The notes under the pieces are model-generated. The model was not told the origin of the DNA. It was given only the letters and a program-made list of their open reading frames with translations, and did no database searches. 64,000 bases of DNA, from positions 1,061,980 to 1,125,979 of the forward strand of contig NW_003314275.1 of assembly GCF_000143415.4 (NCBI RefSeq). The letters are read 5' to 3'. Within the stretch, counting starts at the first letter, position 1, and each line of letters starts with the position of its first letter. The DNA comes from Selaginella moellendorffii. Its lineage: Eukaryota > Streptophyta > Lycopodiopsida > Selaginellales > Selaginellaceae. Shown piece after piece: positions 1 to 12,327 of this stretch. Both the position numbers and the translations under genes were made by a program.

Positions 1-515
1 TCGGTCCCGGTCTTGGTCCCGGTCTCGGTCTCGACTTCAGACTCCATCTCGGGTCCATCTTGGACTCCATCTCGGGTCCATCTCGGACTCCATCTCGGGT
101 CCATCTCGGACTCCCTCTCGGGTCCATCTCGGACTCCATCTTGGACTCCATCTCGGGTCCATCTCAGACTCCATCTCGGACTCCATCTCGGGTCCATCTC
201 GGACTCCATCTCGGGTCCATCTCGGACTCCATCTCGGGTCCATCTCGGACTCCATTTCGGGTCCATCTCGAACTCCATCTCGGACTCCATCTCGGGTCCA
301 TCTCGGACTCCATCTCGGGTCCATCTTAGACTCCATCTTGGACTCCATCTCGGGTCCATCTCGAACTCCATCTCAGATCCATCTCGGGTCCACCTCGGGT
401 CCACCTCGGACTCCATCTCAGGGTCCTTCTCGGACTCCACTTCGGACTCCATCTCGGGGTCCTTCTTGGACTCCACTTCGGACTCCAACTTGGGTCCATC
501 TCGGACACTTCCACG
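1..515. repeat. Minisatellite of alternating 11/12-bp units inside the LTR
   Basis: Units of the type GGACTCCATCTC (12 bp) and GGGTCCATCTC (11 bp) alternate irregularly. Neither unit contains a stop codon in most frames, and the mix of lengths cycles the frame. Long open frames on both strands here are therefore artefacts and not genes. Confidence 0.9.
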
Positions 516-738
516 TGTCATGTGTTAGTCCTTTTTGGGTCCCTTTTTGGAGCCTCACTTATGGCTCGCTTCGTGCTCATTCCTCAAGCACTTTGTTAGG
601 GGTTTCACTCCCACTCTCGACCTTTCAAGGCGGAGCTTTTAGTCCAAACATGTTACGCTCGTTTGGCTTTCGCTTCGGCCACTACCATGTGGCACCCCTC
701 CGGCTTTATTTTGGGGCATAGGGATTTTGTGTCTCACA
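1..738 (-). mobile_element. 3' LTR (minus strand) of a long noncoding LTR retrotransposon, cut by the window edge
   Basis: Read on the minus strand, this LTR begins at 738 with TGTGAGACAC and runs leftward out of the window. The same start is seen at 13245 and 21010 on the plus strand. It contains a unique 5' part (about 515-738) and then a minisatellite (1-515). Because a like-oriented LTR lies at 5765 with a primer-binding site beside it, this copy is the 3' LTR of one element. A purine-rich tract lies just inside it (about 747-765 on the minus strand) and could be the polypurine tract. The family name is unknown to me. Confidence 0.75.
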
Positions 739-3359
739 CACATGTAATGGTTCTCTCCTTTTATTGGTTTAGTTCTCGCTAAACCTTTTAAAGACCCTTC
801 TCTAAGTCAATCCCACTACTCCTTCTCGAGTAATCTCAATTTCCATCTATTGAACGTTCGCACTTTGGAACTTTTACTCTTTGACTTCTGGAAGTCAATT
901 TCCTAGGTGTCTCCAACACCTTGCATTGCACATATTGTGCAACTCCACTTCCCCATCCTAGGAAGTTCTTTACTTGAGGGCACCATCATCCTCTTTTCTA
1001 TTTCGTGCCACCTTGGGCACTAAGTTCCATTTATTATACTTTGTGCTAGGGCTATCCATGGTTCTATCATTTGGCTACCTTACCGTTCCCTCCCTTAGAG
1101 CTTCCACTTTCGCCAAATCGGAGCAATTCGGAATCCATCCTTGGAAACACACGTCCTTTCCCGCAATTTGTTAGCGTCCAACACATTAGTGTTCCTCGCC
1201 TAACTTTGTCACTTGGATTCATTCCAAGGGATTCCACGGCCCTATCTTGGCCACTCATCTTTTGCTCCTATCCGTTGATTGTTGCACCAAGCAACACTGA
1301 ATCACTACCTCCCTCCTTGAGGTATTCCTTTGATTCCATAGCAAAGGCTCTGCTTTGCCAAGACTAGGGTGTTCACCCCTAGTAAGTCTCTTTAGCATTT
1401 TCTGCTATGGGCTCTATCCATAGCCCAACTTTGTGACCCTTCCATGGGTCTCTTTAGAGACTACTTTCCTTGGACACACTATGCCATCACAATGACATAG
1501 CTCATCTCCCTAAGGTGCTTTTCCCACTTGGTCACCTTGGCCAAGCCACACCATCATCAATAGTTCAATCAACACTTGAACTAGGAACCTTATTCCTTAA
1601 CACAAACAAGGACCTTGTCCTTATTTAGCCACAAGATCACCTAGTGATCTCACCTCGGCACCTTAACAGGTTTGCCAATAGATACTAGGTCTTCCAGACC
1701 TTTAACTTGTTAACTACGACCTCGGGGGCATCCCCCACACTTGGCAGTGCGCCCAAGCCAGCCCTTCCGACCAAGGGTCCATAGCAACTGAGATTGAATG
1801 TCCCCATCTCATTCACCACGTCCTTGGTGCCACTAGCACCAAAGTGTTCAAGTTAAATATGTTGAGCCACACTAAGCAATCTAACCGTGCATCACGACTC
1901 CGAGGCATCCCTCGCTTGGCGGTGTGCCCAAACCAGTCTCCACACTAAGAGTCCATGACCACCGAAAAATGAGTGTCCTCATATTCCAAACCATCACCAC
2001 GCCCTAGTGAGTTGGGACTCGAACCCAAGCACTAGAGGGTCGGAACTCAAACCCAACTTCCGTATATGCATCTACGGACGGCATCACCCAGGATGCCTGG
2101 CGTGACTCCCCACGCCAGTGCACCAACTTATACTCAAAGCGCGCCATAGATCATAGCTTAGGAACCTAGTTCCTCCACACTGCCAAGTCCTCTCACTTGA
2201 CAAGTCTGTGATCATGCATGGACTCCTCCATGCTTGGCCCCATGGCCCACCCTTTTTGAAGTTATCACCTTCAATTAGGGTATTTGTTCCCCTGACTTGC
2301 CAATCTCGCTTTGGCAAATCCTCCGACCACTGTAACATGGTTCCTGCACAAGCGTGAAAGCCCTTAGTCATCGACTCTCGTTCAAAGCCCTCTCTTTGAA
2401 CACTCGGGAACTACTTCCCTAACCTTGATAGCCTTGCCTCATGGCAAGCTTCAAGACCACGCTTCTGCTGCGCCACTTTGATTTCGCGTGTTCCTTGAAC
2501 CATTTACGCTTGGCCTTTTTAGGTACTAAGCTACATAGAATCATCTTTGGGAACCTTGAAGGAACTCTGTCCTTTAGCTTGCTAAGGCTTCCCTTTTTGC
2601 AAGCTTTCCAATTACCATATAGTCTAACATGGACAATTCCATATTTTAGACTCTCCATGGCATCACGGTTGCCAGCGGCAACACCCTCGAGCCCCCACTT
2701 GATTTTCCACTCCCAGCTGGCATAACCAACCTTGGTTATGCCCTTCGATTCCTATGGTTCGGTTCTATCCCCTTACTTTTTGCTTTTGGCTTCACACCTT
2801 TCCTTCGGTCATTCTCCTCCAGACCAGGAAGATAGCTTTGCACTTTCTTTTATGCCTTAGCAAGTATTCTTAGGGATGAACCTACCCGATAGCCTAGGGA
2901 GTGGTTCCTCAATCCAGGTATGCTCACCCTATAATCCCACACAACGAGATTACGTTGTTGCTTATGGGCCTTTATATGCCTATCACTAGCCTTGCCAAAA
3001 TTCCCTTTTTGGCTTTGTCCAATTCGAGTAGACAGTCTTCTCCTGTCTCCGCCACCTTTGGACATTTGGATAGCAACTTCTATCTATCATTCTGTAAGCC
3101 ACAAATTTTTCTTTTCCAATTTGCCAGCTTACCTCGTCTATCCGTCCAACACTGCCTTGGCTTTTGCTAAGTTCCCTCGCCAAGGTTCTCGCCTATGGTA
3201 CCAGCTCCTACTTGGTTTCAGCTACTCATTGCACGAGCAATGGAGTGTTAGCCATCCTTCCACGGATTCCCAAATCACTCCCAATCCCCCTCCCCGGGTT
3301 AGACTGGACTAAGGTTCGGCTACACTCCCCGCAAGCACAAGCAGCCAAGCACACAAAGC

Positions 3360-4240
3360 TTCCAGGTTCCTAACATCCCTTGGTACCACAAGACTTGATC
3401 ATGGGACCCTCTAAATCCCAAGTCTTGAGTGCAACACTTGCTTCGGGACGTCGGGGCGAAACACCGTGGCCTAGCGGCCCGGTATGGGTACCTCTCGCCC
3501 CCCACTTCCATCCCGAAGGAAGGCCCAAGCCCCTAGGAAGGGCGAGGACCAATGAGCCGCATGGTACTCAAGTGGGGCACCACTCCACATGAGCCGGGAG
3601 CACCGCAATCGGTTTCCCTTTCGGGAGTGGGAGCTGCTCTTGAGCACTTCCTTGGATGGCCCCTCCGGCACCAGCCAAGTCCATGCTCACTCCCACCCAA
3701 GGCCCCTCGGTCCCAGTCCCAACCTCAAGTCAGTTTGGAAGCCCAACTGGAGAGTCCCTTCAAAACTGGTTCCTGGACCTCACTATCCCTACTATACTTT
3801 TGGAACCCCCTGCAACCCCCCCCCCCTGGGGGACGCACGCTTTGGGCTTTCACCCCTTGACCCGTATTAGTATTTGGACTTAGTCTCTGGCTCGATCTCG
3901 GATCCGATTTCGGATCCGACTTCGGATTCGGTCTCGGACTCGATCGTGGACTCGATCTCGGACCCGATCTCGGGCCCGACCTCGGACTCGATTTCGGACT
4001 CGGTCTTGGACCCGATTTCGGATCTCGGACTCCGTCTCGAACTCGGTCTCGAACTCGGACTCGAACTCGGTCCCCGAGTCGGTCTCGGACTCGATTCCGG
4101 ACTCTATCTCGAACTCGGTCCTAGAGTCGGTCTTGGACTCGATCTTTGACTTGGTCCCATCCGATGAACTCTTTGTCATTTTGGTCATGCTTTCGGGGTT
4201 CCTTTAGCCTACGACACCTCGGCGAGTTGGTTCCTTACAC
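3360..4240 (-). mobile_element. Nested LTR-related block of a divergent subfamily
   Basis: Read on the minus strand, this block repeats the order seen in the main LTR: hexamer minisatellite (3880-4150, unit CGGACT/CGATCT), then a stretch with the GTATAGTAGGG-type motif, then sequence like that around 8040-8230. The aligned plus-strand copy at 11210-11440 lacks it, which suggests an insertion into the internal region. The block carries only the hexamer minisatellite and no 11/12-bp array, and its boundaries are approximate. Confidence 0.45.
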
Positions 4241-5750
4241 ATTCAATAGGGACTTAGTCCCTTGGGCCTTATTTATTACCCTCGCGACATCAAACACCAC
4301 CTCCTAGTGTTCTAGAGTGTTCGGGTGTCCCAATGATGGCTTCCTTGACAATGAATATTTCCTTTTATAACATTGACTTACTATATCGCAACATAAGCAA
4401 CTTATCCCCCGTAAGGGTACGTCCAACTTCCCTATGCCATTAAGAAGGCTTGGGTAGCTACCTTCTATTCGTTTAACCAATTATTTTGCACCTCTTGCTT
4501 AGTTGCCTCATAGTTGTCAAGTCTTACAACTCATTGCTGGTGCTTCCACACCTCCATCATTATCTGGGTCACCACACTCCAACTACATGCTCTACCGCTT
4601 AGGATATGCCATTCCCATTTCCATTGGGATTCCTTTGGCAAGGGGTTCTCATGAACCCACCAACATAGCCTCAAGGTATCACACCTTGGCACATTTGGTG
4701 TCTCCACACCATTGGCTTCACAAGCCTACCTCTATGACACTTCCTCTTTGTGTCTAAGTCTTTGCCAAAACCAATACCACTCTTTCTCATGCCAACCATC
4801 TGTTAGCACTGCACCATAGAGGTCACACACAACTTTGTGTCAAAGTTGTTTTCTTTTTGGGAACACCTTTCCCACAACTTTAGCATGGCACATTTTGCTA
4901 TCGATGAGATACCCTTTGTTCTCATTCTTGGATCCTATGATCCCCCCCCCCCCCCCCCCCATCCTTCGGGGGGTACCACACACATCAGTCCAAATGCTTC
5001 CATCAGTCCTTTTAGGACCATTCCTTGACTCTACTTGAGTCATCCAGCAGTTTTGAACTCGGTTAATCCATAGACCCGTAAGGTCCCACTTGTGAGGCAC
5101 TAGCTCACCGGAATACACTTCTTGCATTCCTGTCCTACTCAGAAGGACTATTTTCACAAGTGTTACTCTGACACTTGTTTTTGTTCTCTGGGGCAACCTC
5201 TGCCCCTTAGGACTACTTGTCCATGTGATGAGAATACCAACTCATCTCTAAGTACACCCCCTAACTCCTTGGGTTGTTCCAGCATTTATTAAAGGCAGCC
5301 CCGGCTACCATTTCAAGGACTTTAGTCCTCTTCCGTATTTGACCTCCTACTGTCATTACTTCTGGTCTCACATTCATGAGCACCAACCTCAACTATATGA
5401 GGATAATCTTGTGACTCCCTTATTGCTTTGGAGTCTTTATCTTTCCTGTGATCCCAACTTTAGTTGTTTACCACAACTACATTGGCCATTTACTGAGTCA
5501 AACGCTCATCTGGATCACATCCTCAACTTTCTGAGGAAAACCATATACTGTTCCTAAGATCCCAAAGTTGTTCCCTTACCGGCCCCTTTTCTATCCACCA
5601 CATCGCGCCCAAGTCACGCATGAACTTGAGTGGAGAGCCATGTCCTCTCGGCATGCTACTCCTCAGGGATAAGCCCACTCCTAGGACCTTCCAATGCCAA
5701 TATCAATGGTGATATATTTGCGCACCAATAAAAGTCGAACTAAGGAACAA

Positions 5751-5764
5751 CTTTGATACCAAAT
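5751..5764 (-). other. Primer-binding site, tRNA-iMet type
   Basis: The minus strand reads ATTTGGTATCAAAG directly after the LTR end at 5765. This matches the usual plant initiator-Met tRNA primer-binding site (TGGTATCAGAGC) with one change. Its position fixes the 5' LTR of the minus-strand element. Confidence 0.75.
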
Positions 5765-7322
5765 TGTAAGCGATTAATTTTTTCATTCTACTTTAGTCAC
5801 TTAACCACACCTCCAACCGCATGGAGGAGTCTCACTCACAACCTCCATAAGTCCTAATTCAGACTTGGGCTTGCTAGCCCCGAGAATGGCATCCCCGCCA
5901 CTCAACCTATGCACTTGATCCAAGTGCTCCACGTGTCCGATCCCATGACCGACACCCCAAGGTACCATCGACATATCAGCCCGTTACGCTAAGGCCATGC
6001 CCCTTTACCTTGGTCATACCAGTGGACTAACACCACCTGCATCACAGTCCCATCTCTCAAGGACTAGGCCATCCGTCCATGAGTGATCATTCCAGATCCA
6101 CTCCTTAGCATCCTTAGGATGCCCACAGACATAGGGAATAGCCTTCCCCAATATCCCTTTTCCGGTCTTCACCAAGTCCCTTTCTGCCCATGGCCGTGTT
6201 CGCCAACACTGCCACTGGATCGAGGCCCACAGGCCCGACCACTAAGTCCCACGTTCCTCTGGGACTTCCTCACCACTCGACTGTATCCTTGGTCACTACA
6301 CTAAAGGACTACTCCTCCTCCTTTTCATAGTCTAGGCCTTTGGGATAACATTTTGGAACACTGTGGCCCTACGCGGGCCTCATGGGTACTCTCCTCATCT
6401 TTTGCCTTTGGGTGCTCTAGCCATGGGCTTAGAGCGAGGTTCCATTGAGCCACACCAGGTATCCAAGTAGGTAGTGCCACCCACATTTGGATTGGGAGCA
6501 TCGGCCAGTCGATCTCCCGGGGGAACTAGAGCCAGCTCTTGAACACTTCACCAAGCTATCCCGCTTGTCGGTTTGTGTTCACTCTAGTCTTGGACTTCCC
6601 AGTGGGCAGCTCATCACCCAACACTGGGTCCAGCCTTCCAGGGCTAAACTGGCCTTTCCTGGCCAAACTGGCTCCACTGCAGTCCTCCCCCCTACTATAC
6701 TTTTGGAGCTCACCAAACCCCCCAGGGTCTGGGAGACGAACGCTTTGGGCTTTCACCCTCTCAGGCTCAGACTCGGATTCGGACTCGGACTCGGATTTGG
6801 ACTCGAACTCGGACTCGGCCTCGGCCTCGGTCTCGGTCTCGGTCCCGATCTTGGTCTCGGTCTCAGTCCCGTCTCAGTCTTGGTCCCGGTCTCGACTTCG
6901 GACTCCATCTCGGGTCCATCTCGGACTCCATCTTGGACTCCACCTCGGACTCCATCTCGGGTCCTTCTCGGACTCCATCTCGGACTCCATCTCGGGTCCA
7001 TCTCGGGTCCATCTCGGACTCCATCTCGGACTCCATCTCAGACTCCATCTCGGGTCCATCTCGGACTCCATCTCGGGTCCATCTCGGACTCCATCTCAGG
7101 TCCATTTCGGGTCCATCTCAGGTCCATTTCGGGTCCATCTCGGGTCCACCTCAGACTCCACCTCGGACTCCATCTCGGGGTCCTTCTCGGACTCTACTTT
7201 GGGGTGCGACTCGGGTCCATCTTGGACACTTCCACGTGTCATGTGTTGGTCCTTTTGGGTCCCTAAATGGAGCCTCGCTTATTGCTCTTTTTGTGCTTGT
7301 TTCTCATAACACTTTGTTGGGA
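5765..7322 (-). mobile_element. 5' LTR (minus strand) running into the assembly gap
   Basis: The plus strand reads TGTAAGCGATTA at 5765, the reverse complement of the LTR 3' end. The LTR continues through unique sequence (5765-6760) and a minisatellite (6765-7205) to the gap at 7323, so about 140 bases of its 5' end are probably inside the gap. It is the mirror of 7545-8949. Confidence 0.75.
6765..7205. repeat. LTR minisatellite (hexamer then 11/12-bp units)
   Basis: A CGGACT-type hexamer array (6765-6890) passes into the 11/12-bp GGACTCCATCTC array. Frames of more than 250 codons here are stop-poor repeat and not coding. Confidence 0.9.
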
Positions 7323-7422
7323 NNNNNNNNNNNNNNNNNNNNNNNNNNNNNNNNNNNNNNNNNNNNNNNNNNNNNNNNNNNNNNNNNNNNNNNNNNNNNN
7401 NNNNNNNNNNNNNNNNNNNNNN
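7323..7422. other. Assembly gap of 100 N
   Basis: Exactly 100 N, probably a nominal gap size. It sits at the centre of the inverted LTR pair, where assemblers often fail. Sequence just right of it (7423-7445) resembles 783-805, the inner edge of the element next to its 3' LTR, so element sequence probably fills the gap. Confidence 0.95.
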
Positions 7423-8949
7423 GAACCTTTTAAAGTGTTCTTTTTAAACCCGTTGAGTTGTCAATCGGGGCCATACTAATTGGTCAGGGGGGGGGGCCTT
7501 TTTGGGCTGGCGGGGTCATGTATGTTCCCCCGCCAAGTGCGCAGAGATGGGGTCCGAGTCCGAGTCCTATAGGGATCCGAGACGGACTCCGAAAAGGATC
7601 CGAAAGGGCCCCGAGATGGAGTCCGAGATGGATTCCGAGATGGATTCCGATATGGCCCCGAGATGGAGTCCGAGATGGACCCAAGATGGACCCGAGATGG
7701 AGTCCGAGATGGAGTTGGAGATGGACTTGAGATGGAGTCCGAGATGGACCCGAGATGGAGTCCAAGATGGACCCGAGATGGAGTCCGAGATGGAGTCTGA
7801 GATGGAACTGAGACCGAGACCGAGACCGAGGCTGAGACCGAGACCGAGACCGAGTTCGAGTCCAAAACCGGGACCGAGACTGAGTCCGAGTCCGAGTTCG
7901 AGCCCGAGTCCAAGTCCGAATACTAATACAGGCAATTGGGTGAAAGCCCAAAGCGATCGTCCCCCAGGGGGGTGGGGGGGGGGGGCTGCGGGGGGTTCCA
8001 AAAGTATAGTAGGTAGAATATGGGGGTTGGAGCCCAGTGGAGCCAGTTTGGCCAGGAAGGGCCAGTTTGGCCCAGGAAGGCCATACCCAGTGTTGGGTGA
8101 TGAACTGGCCACTAGGAAGTCCAAGACTAGAGTGAATACGGACTAACGAACGGGGTAGCTTGGTGAAGTGTTCAAGAGCCGGCTCTAGTTCCCCCGGGAG
8201 ATCGAATGGTCGATGTTCCCAGTCCAAGTGTGGGTGGCACTACCTACTTGGATACTTAGTGTGGCTCAACGGAACCTCGCTCTAAGCCCATGGCTAGAGC
8301 ACCCAAAGGCAGAAGGCGGGGAGAGTACCCATGAGGCCCACATAAAGCCACGGTGTTTCGAAATGTTGTCCCAAAGGCCCAGACTGTGGAAAGGAAGAGG
8401 AGTAGTCCTCTGGTGTAGTGACCAAGGATACAGTCGAGTGGTGAGGAAGTCCCAGAGGACCGTGGGACTTAGTGGTCGGGCCTGTGGGCCTCGATCCAGT
8501 GGCAATGTTGGCAAACACGGCCATGGGCAGAAAGGGACTTGGTGGGGACCAGAAAGGAGATATTGGGGAAGGCTATTCCCCATATCTATGGGCATCCTAA
8601 AGATGCTAAGGAGTGGATCTGGAATGATCACTCATGAACGAATGGCCCAATCCTTGAGAGATGGGACTGTGATGTAGGTGGTGTTAGACCACCGGTGTGA
8701 CCAAGGTAAAGGGGCATGGCCTTAGCGTAACAGGCTGATATGTCAGTGTTACCTTGGGGTGTCGGTCATGGGATCGGACACATGGAGCACTTGGATCAAG
8801 TGCAAAGGTTAAGTGGCGGGGATGCCATTCTCGGGGCTAGCAAGCCCAAGTCTGAAATAGGACTTATGGGGGTTGTGAGTGAGACTCCTCCAAGTGGTTG
8901 GAGGTGTGGTTAAGTGACTAAAGTAGAATGGAAAATTTAGTCGCTTACA
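7423..8949 (+). mobile_element. LTR copy (plus strand), mirror of 5765-7322
   Basis: It ends at 8949 with TCGCTTACA and carries a minisatellite (7545-7930). It matches the minus strand of 5765-7300 closely, so the pair forms a large inverted repeat. Its 5' end is missing or in the gap. It abuts a second, more decayed LTR 3' half at 8950, as expected if it inserted into an older LTR. Confidence 0.7.
7545..7930. repeat. LTR minisatellite, plus orientation
   Basis: 11/12-bp units (GAGATGGAGTCC type) followed by GACCGA-type hexamers, the reverse of the array at 6765-7205. There is a poly-G run nearby at 7978-7984. Confidence 0.88.
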
Positions 8950-9732
8950 GAGGGGAGTACCCATGATGCTCACGTTGGGTTGTGGTGTTTTAAAATGTTG
9001 TCCCAAAATCTTAAACTATGGAAAGAAATAAGAGTGATCCTCTCACTTAATAACCAAAAGTATGGTTATGTGGTGAGGAAGTCCTAAAGGTTAGTGGAGT
9101 ATAATAGATGAGCATTTGAGCTTTGGACTGGTGGTGGTGTTTGTAAGCACTACTATGGATGGAGATGGATTTGGTGGAGACTGAAAAGGGGATATTAAAA
9201 AATGGTGTTCCCTATATCTTGGAGCATTTTAAGGATGCTAAAGTGTAGTCATGGGATGACTATATAAGTAATCAAAGGAACGACTTAAAAAATAATCCAT
9301 AAGGGTTCAAATATAGAGGAAAAAAGCCCATGAATAAAAGTCTAATTGGTTAAGGATCTTGAAATTCTTAAGGTTAAGCATTCTTGGGTTTGAATGGTAC
9401 TAGGTTGGGTGATCTTTCAAGAAGTCCAAATTGAAAAGCTTATAGACCACTCATGGATGGATGGCTTAGTTTTATAGAAATGGGACTGTGTTACAGATAG
9501 TCTTAGACTACTAATGAGATAAGGGCGAAATAACTTGAGATATCGATGGTATCTTTGGGTGTTGGAAGTGAGACTAAACATGTGGAACATTTAGAGTAAG
9601 TGCAAAGTTGATGTGGTCTCGAGATCATATCTGGGGGTAAGCAAGTACCCCAAAGTAGATGAGGACCTACAAAGGTTATAAGTGAGACTCTTCCAAGTGA
9701 CTAATGTTGAATGGAAAATATAATCGCTTACA
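8950..9732 (+). mobile_element. 3' half of an older 5' LTR, plus strand
   Basis: It starts in the middle of the LTR (compare 8311 onward) and ends at 9732 with TCGCTTACA. A decayed primer-binding site (CTTAGCATCAGAG) follows directly. It is richer in C-to-T and G-to-A changes than the neighbouring copy, so it looks older. Confidence 0.65.
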
Positions 9733-12327
9733 ACTTAGCATCAGAGTTGTTTCTTAGTTCAACTATTATTAATGGTCAAGTATATCACCACTTAGTATTA
9801 ACATTGGAAAGTCCTAGAAGTGGATTTACCCTCAAGGAGTAGCATGTCATAAAGGGCATAACTCTCCACTTTAGTTCATATATGAATATGTAAGTAATGT
9901 GGTGGATAAAAAGTGCTTAATAAGGGAACAACTTTAGAATTTTGGGAATAGTAAAAGGCTTTTCTTAAAAAGTTGAGGAGGTGATCTATATAAATGTTTG
10001 ACTTGACAAACTAGCTAATTTGGTTGTGGTAAACAACCATAATTGGGATCATGAGAACTATAAAGACTCCTAGAAAATAAAGGAGTTATAGAATTTCCCT
10101 TATATGGTCAAAAATATGATTCATGAATTTGATATTAGAGGTGATGATCAAATACGGATAGGACATATGTCCTTAAAGTGATAGCTAGGGTTACTTTTAA
10201 TAAATGCTGGAATAATCCAAGGAATTAAAGGTGTACTTAAAGGAAGTTCTAAGGGGCAAATATAACTCATATGGAACAAAAGGTAGTCAAATGTTGGAAT
10301 AACACTTATGAGAATGGTCTTTATGAATAATATATGAATACAAGAAGTCATATTCAAATGTAGTGGCACATTTAAAAGCTAGGACCTTAGGGGTTATAGG
10401 ACTAAGCAAAATTTAAAAGTTGGATGATTCTTTAAAGTCAAAGAATGGTCCCAAAGCCTTGAATGAAACATATTTAGAGTGAGGAGTGAGATGTGTTATG
10501 CCCTACCATGCACTAGGAGGATTATAAGATCTAAGTATGAGAACAATGATCAATGACAAAAGGTGCCATAAGAAAAGTGTTTGCTAAAGAAAATAATTCT
10601 TGAGAAGAGTTGTGTGTGAATACGATAGTAAAGTGCTAACCAATAGGTGGCATAAGAAATGACAAGTATAGCCTTAGCCGGAAATATAGACACAAGTGGA
10701 ATGTGTCATGTGAACCTTAAAGCATCTTCCCTTTGAGATACTTTGTGTCTTCATACCATTGGCTTTACAAAGTTATCAAGTTAGTTAATTCATGAAAACC
10801 TTTTGCCAAATGAACCCCAATAGAAATAGGATTGGCTTAGCCTAAACTAGAAGGTATGGGATTCATGTCCTTGGGCCAAACATTGATGGAGGTGTGCAAG
10901 CACTAGTAATGAGTTGTAAGATATAATAACTATGAGGCAACTAAACAAAAGTTTGGAGTAATTGGTTGGAAGAGCTAATTTCATAAGACTTCTTATCAGG
11001 ATAAAAAGGAAGTTAAATATATCTCTTAAGAGATAATGTGTTTATGTTGCAATATAGTGAGTCAATGTGATAACAAAAAATGCCTTTATGATATCAAACA
11101 CAATTTCTTTAGTGTTTTAAAGTGTTTATATATTTCAGTGATGGACTTCCCAAACAATAAGCATTAAATAAGGCTCAAAGGACTAAGTCTCCAAAGAATA
11201 ATAAATAAAAGGTGCTATACAATGTCATTGATCTCATGCCATTATGGTAGTAAGGAAAGAATATCTAAAAAGACTCACCGACAAGTAACTTTTGATACCC
11301 ATAATCATATTTACAACAATAATAAAGTATCAAAGGTGATAAAAGCTAAAGACGAAGTTAAGTCTATTTATCTAAAGAGGATAAAGCCAAAAGGCTTTTG
11401 GCACAATTAGCAACAAGAATATAAGAGCGTATGAGTAGTAAATGTTAATCTTAGTGTGTGGGATTACAAGATGAGCATATTTAAATTGAGGAATCACTCC
11501 ATAAACTATTAAGTAGGTTCATCTCTAAGAATGTTTGCCAAAGTATGGTAGAAAGTGCAAAACTACCCTCTTAACATGAAAGAGAATAACAAAGGGAACA
11601 TATAAGGCCAAAAGCAAATAGTAAAAGGATAGAAAAAGATCATAGGAATTAAAAGGCATAGCCAAGGGTAATTATAAATGTTGAGAGTGGAGAATCAAAT
11701 GGGTGTTTTAAAATGTTGCTACTGGCAACTATAATGTCATAGAGAGTCTAAAGTATTAAATTATTTATGATAAACTATATTATACTTAGGAAGATTGTGA
11801 AAGGAAAAACCTTAATAAGCTAAGGGATGGAATCCCTTTAATGTTCCTAAAGATAATTCTTAAATCAGTACCCAGAAAGACAAATACAAGTTAGAATGCA
11901 TGAAACTAGAATGGTGTATTAGAAACATGGTTTTGACGCTTGTCATAAGGTGAGGTTATCATAGGTGGGTGCAAATATATAGTAGAGATAGTGGTTAGAA
12001 ACATAATTGACCACATGAGATATTAGTTTGGCACTCACTAGGTTATATCACTCTTTATTCTACGTTTGAAGCTCAAATTCTATATTACTTTAGTTGGTGG
12101 GATACCCACCTCCTCGCATTAGACCACTAGTATGCCAAAATTATACTAAAAATTATCTAACACTTTTTTGCATGCAAGAGTTAAATACGGGGATCTGGTG
12201 CTCATAGGGGATATTGAGTGCATATCAAACCCTTATTTCATAGTGCAATGAACTTGGAGTTTGGCTTAAATATTCATGTATGTTATATTTAGTATTAGAG
12301 CAATTATCTCAGTGATTTCTATTCAAT
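9733..12327 (+). mobile_element. Internal region of a second noncoding element, plus strand, decayed
   Basis: Starting with the primer-binding site, this aligns with the reverse complement of 5764 down to about 2850. It is strongly AT-shifted and has no open frame above 75 codons. The part at about 11930-12260 recurs at about 15420-15740. No gene is seen here. Confidence 0.6.

Larger units (their letters stand above)
739..5764 (-). mobile_element. Internal region of the noncoding LTR retrotransposon (LARD-like), minus strand
   Basis: This stretch lies between two like-oriented LTRs (ending at 738 and starting at 5765). No gag, protease, RT, RNase H or integrase motif can be read in any frame; the longest frames are about 90-130 codons and lack family motifs. 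It aligns with plus-strand sequence at 9733-11600, for example 4260-4310 with 11150-11210 and 2900-3010 with 11380-11520, so it is a shared repeat. A run of 19 C at 4942-4960 sits inside. The size (5.0 kb including one nested block), the primer-binding site and the lack of coding capacity fit a large retrotransposon derivative that depends on enzymes from another element. Confidence 0.6.

Noticed and set aside
1-515. CRISPR-like regular repeats
   Set aside because: Units are only 11/12 bp with no spacers, inside a plant retrotransposon LTR.
13-528. Open frames of more than 100 codons on both strands in the 11/12-bp minisatellite, also at 6487-7309 and 7476-8227
   Set aside because: Stop-poor tandem repeats give open frames in all phases. 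The products are Ser/Pro/Gly or Arg/Trp/Glu repeats without a domain, and array length differs between copies.
2000-2050. Sequence resembling a tRNA T-arm (ACTCGAACCCAAGC)
   Set aside because: No acceptor or anticodon stem could be built around it, and it lies in a repeat internal region.
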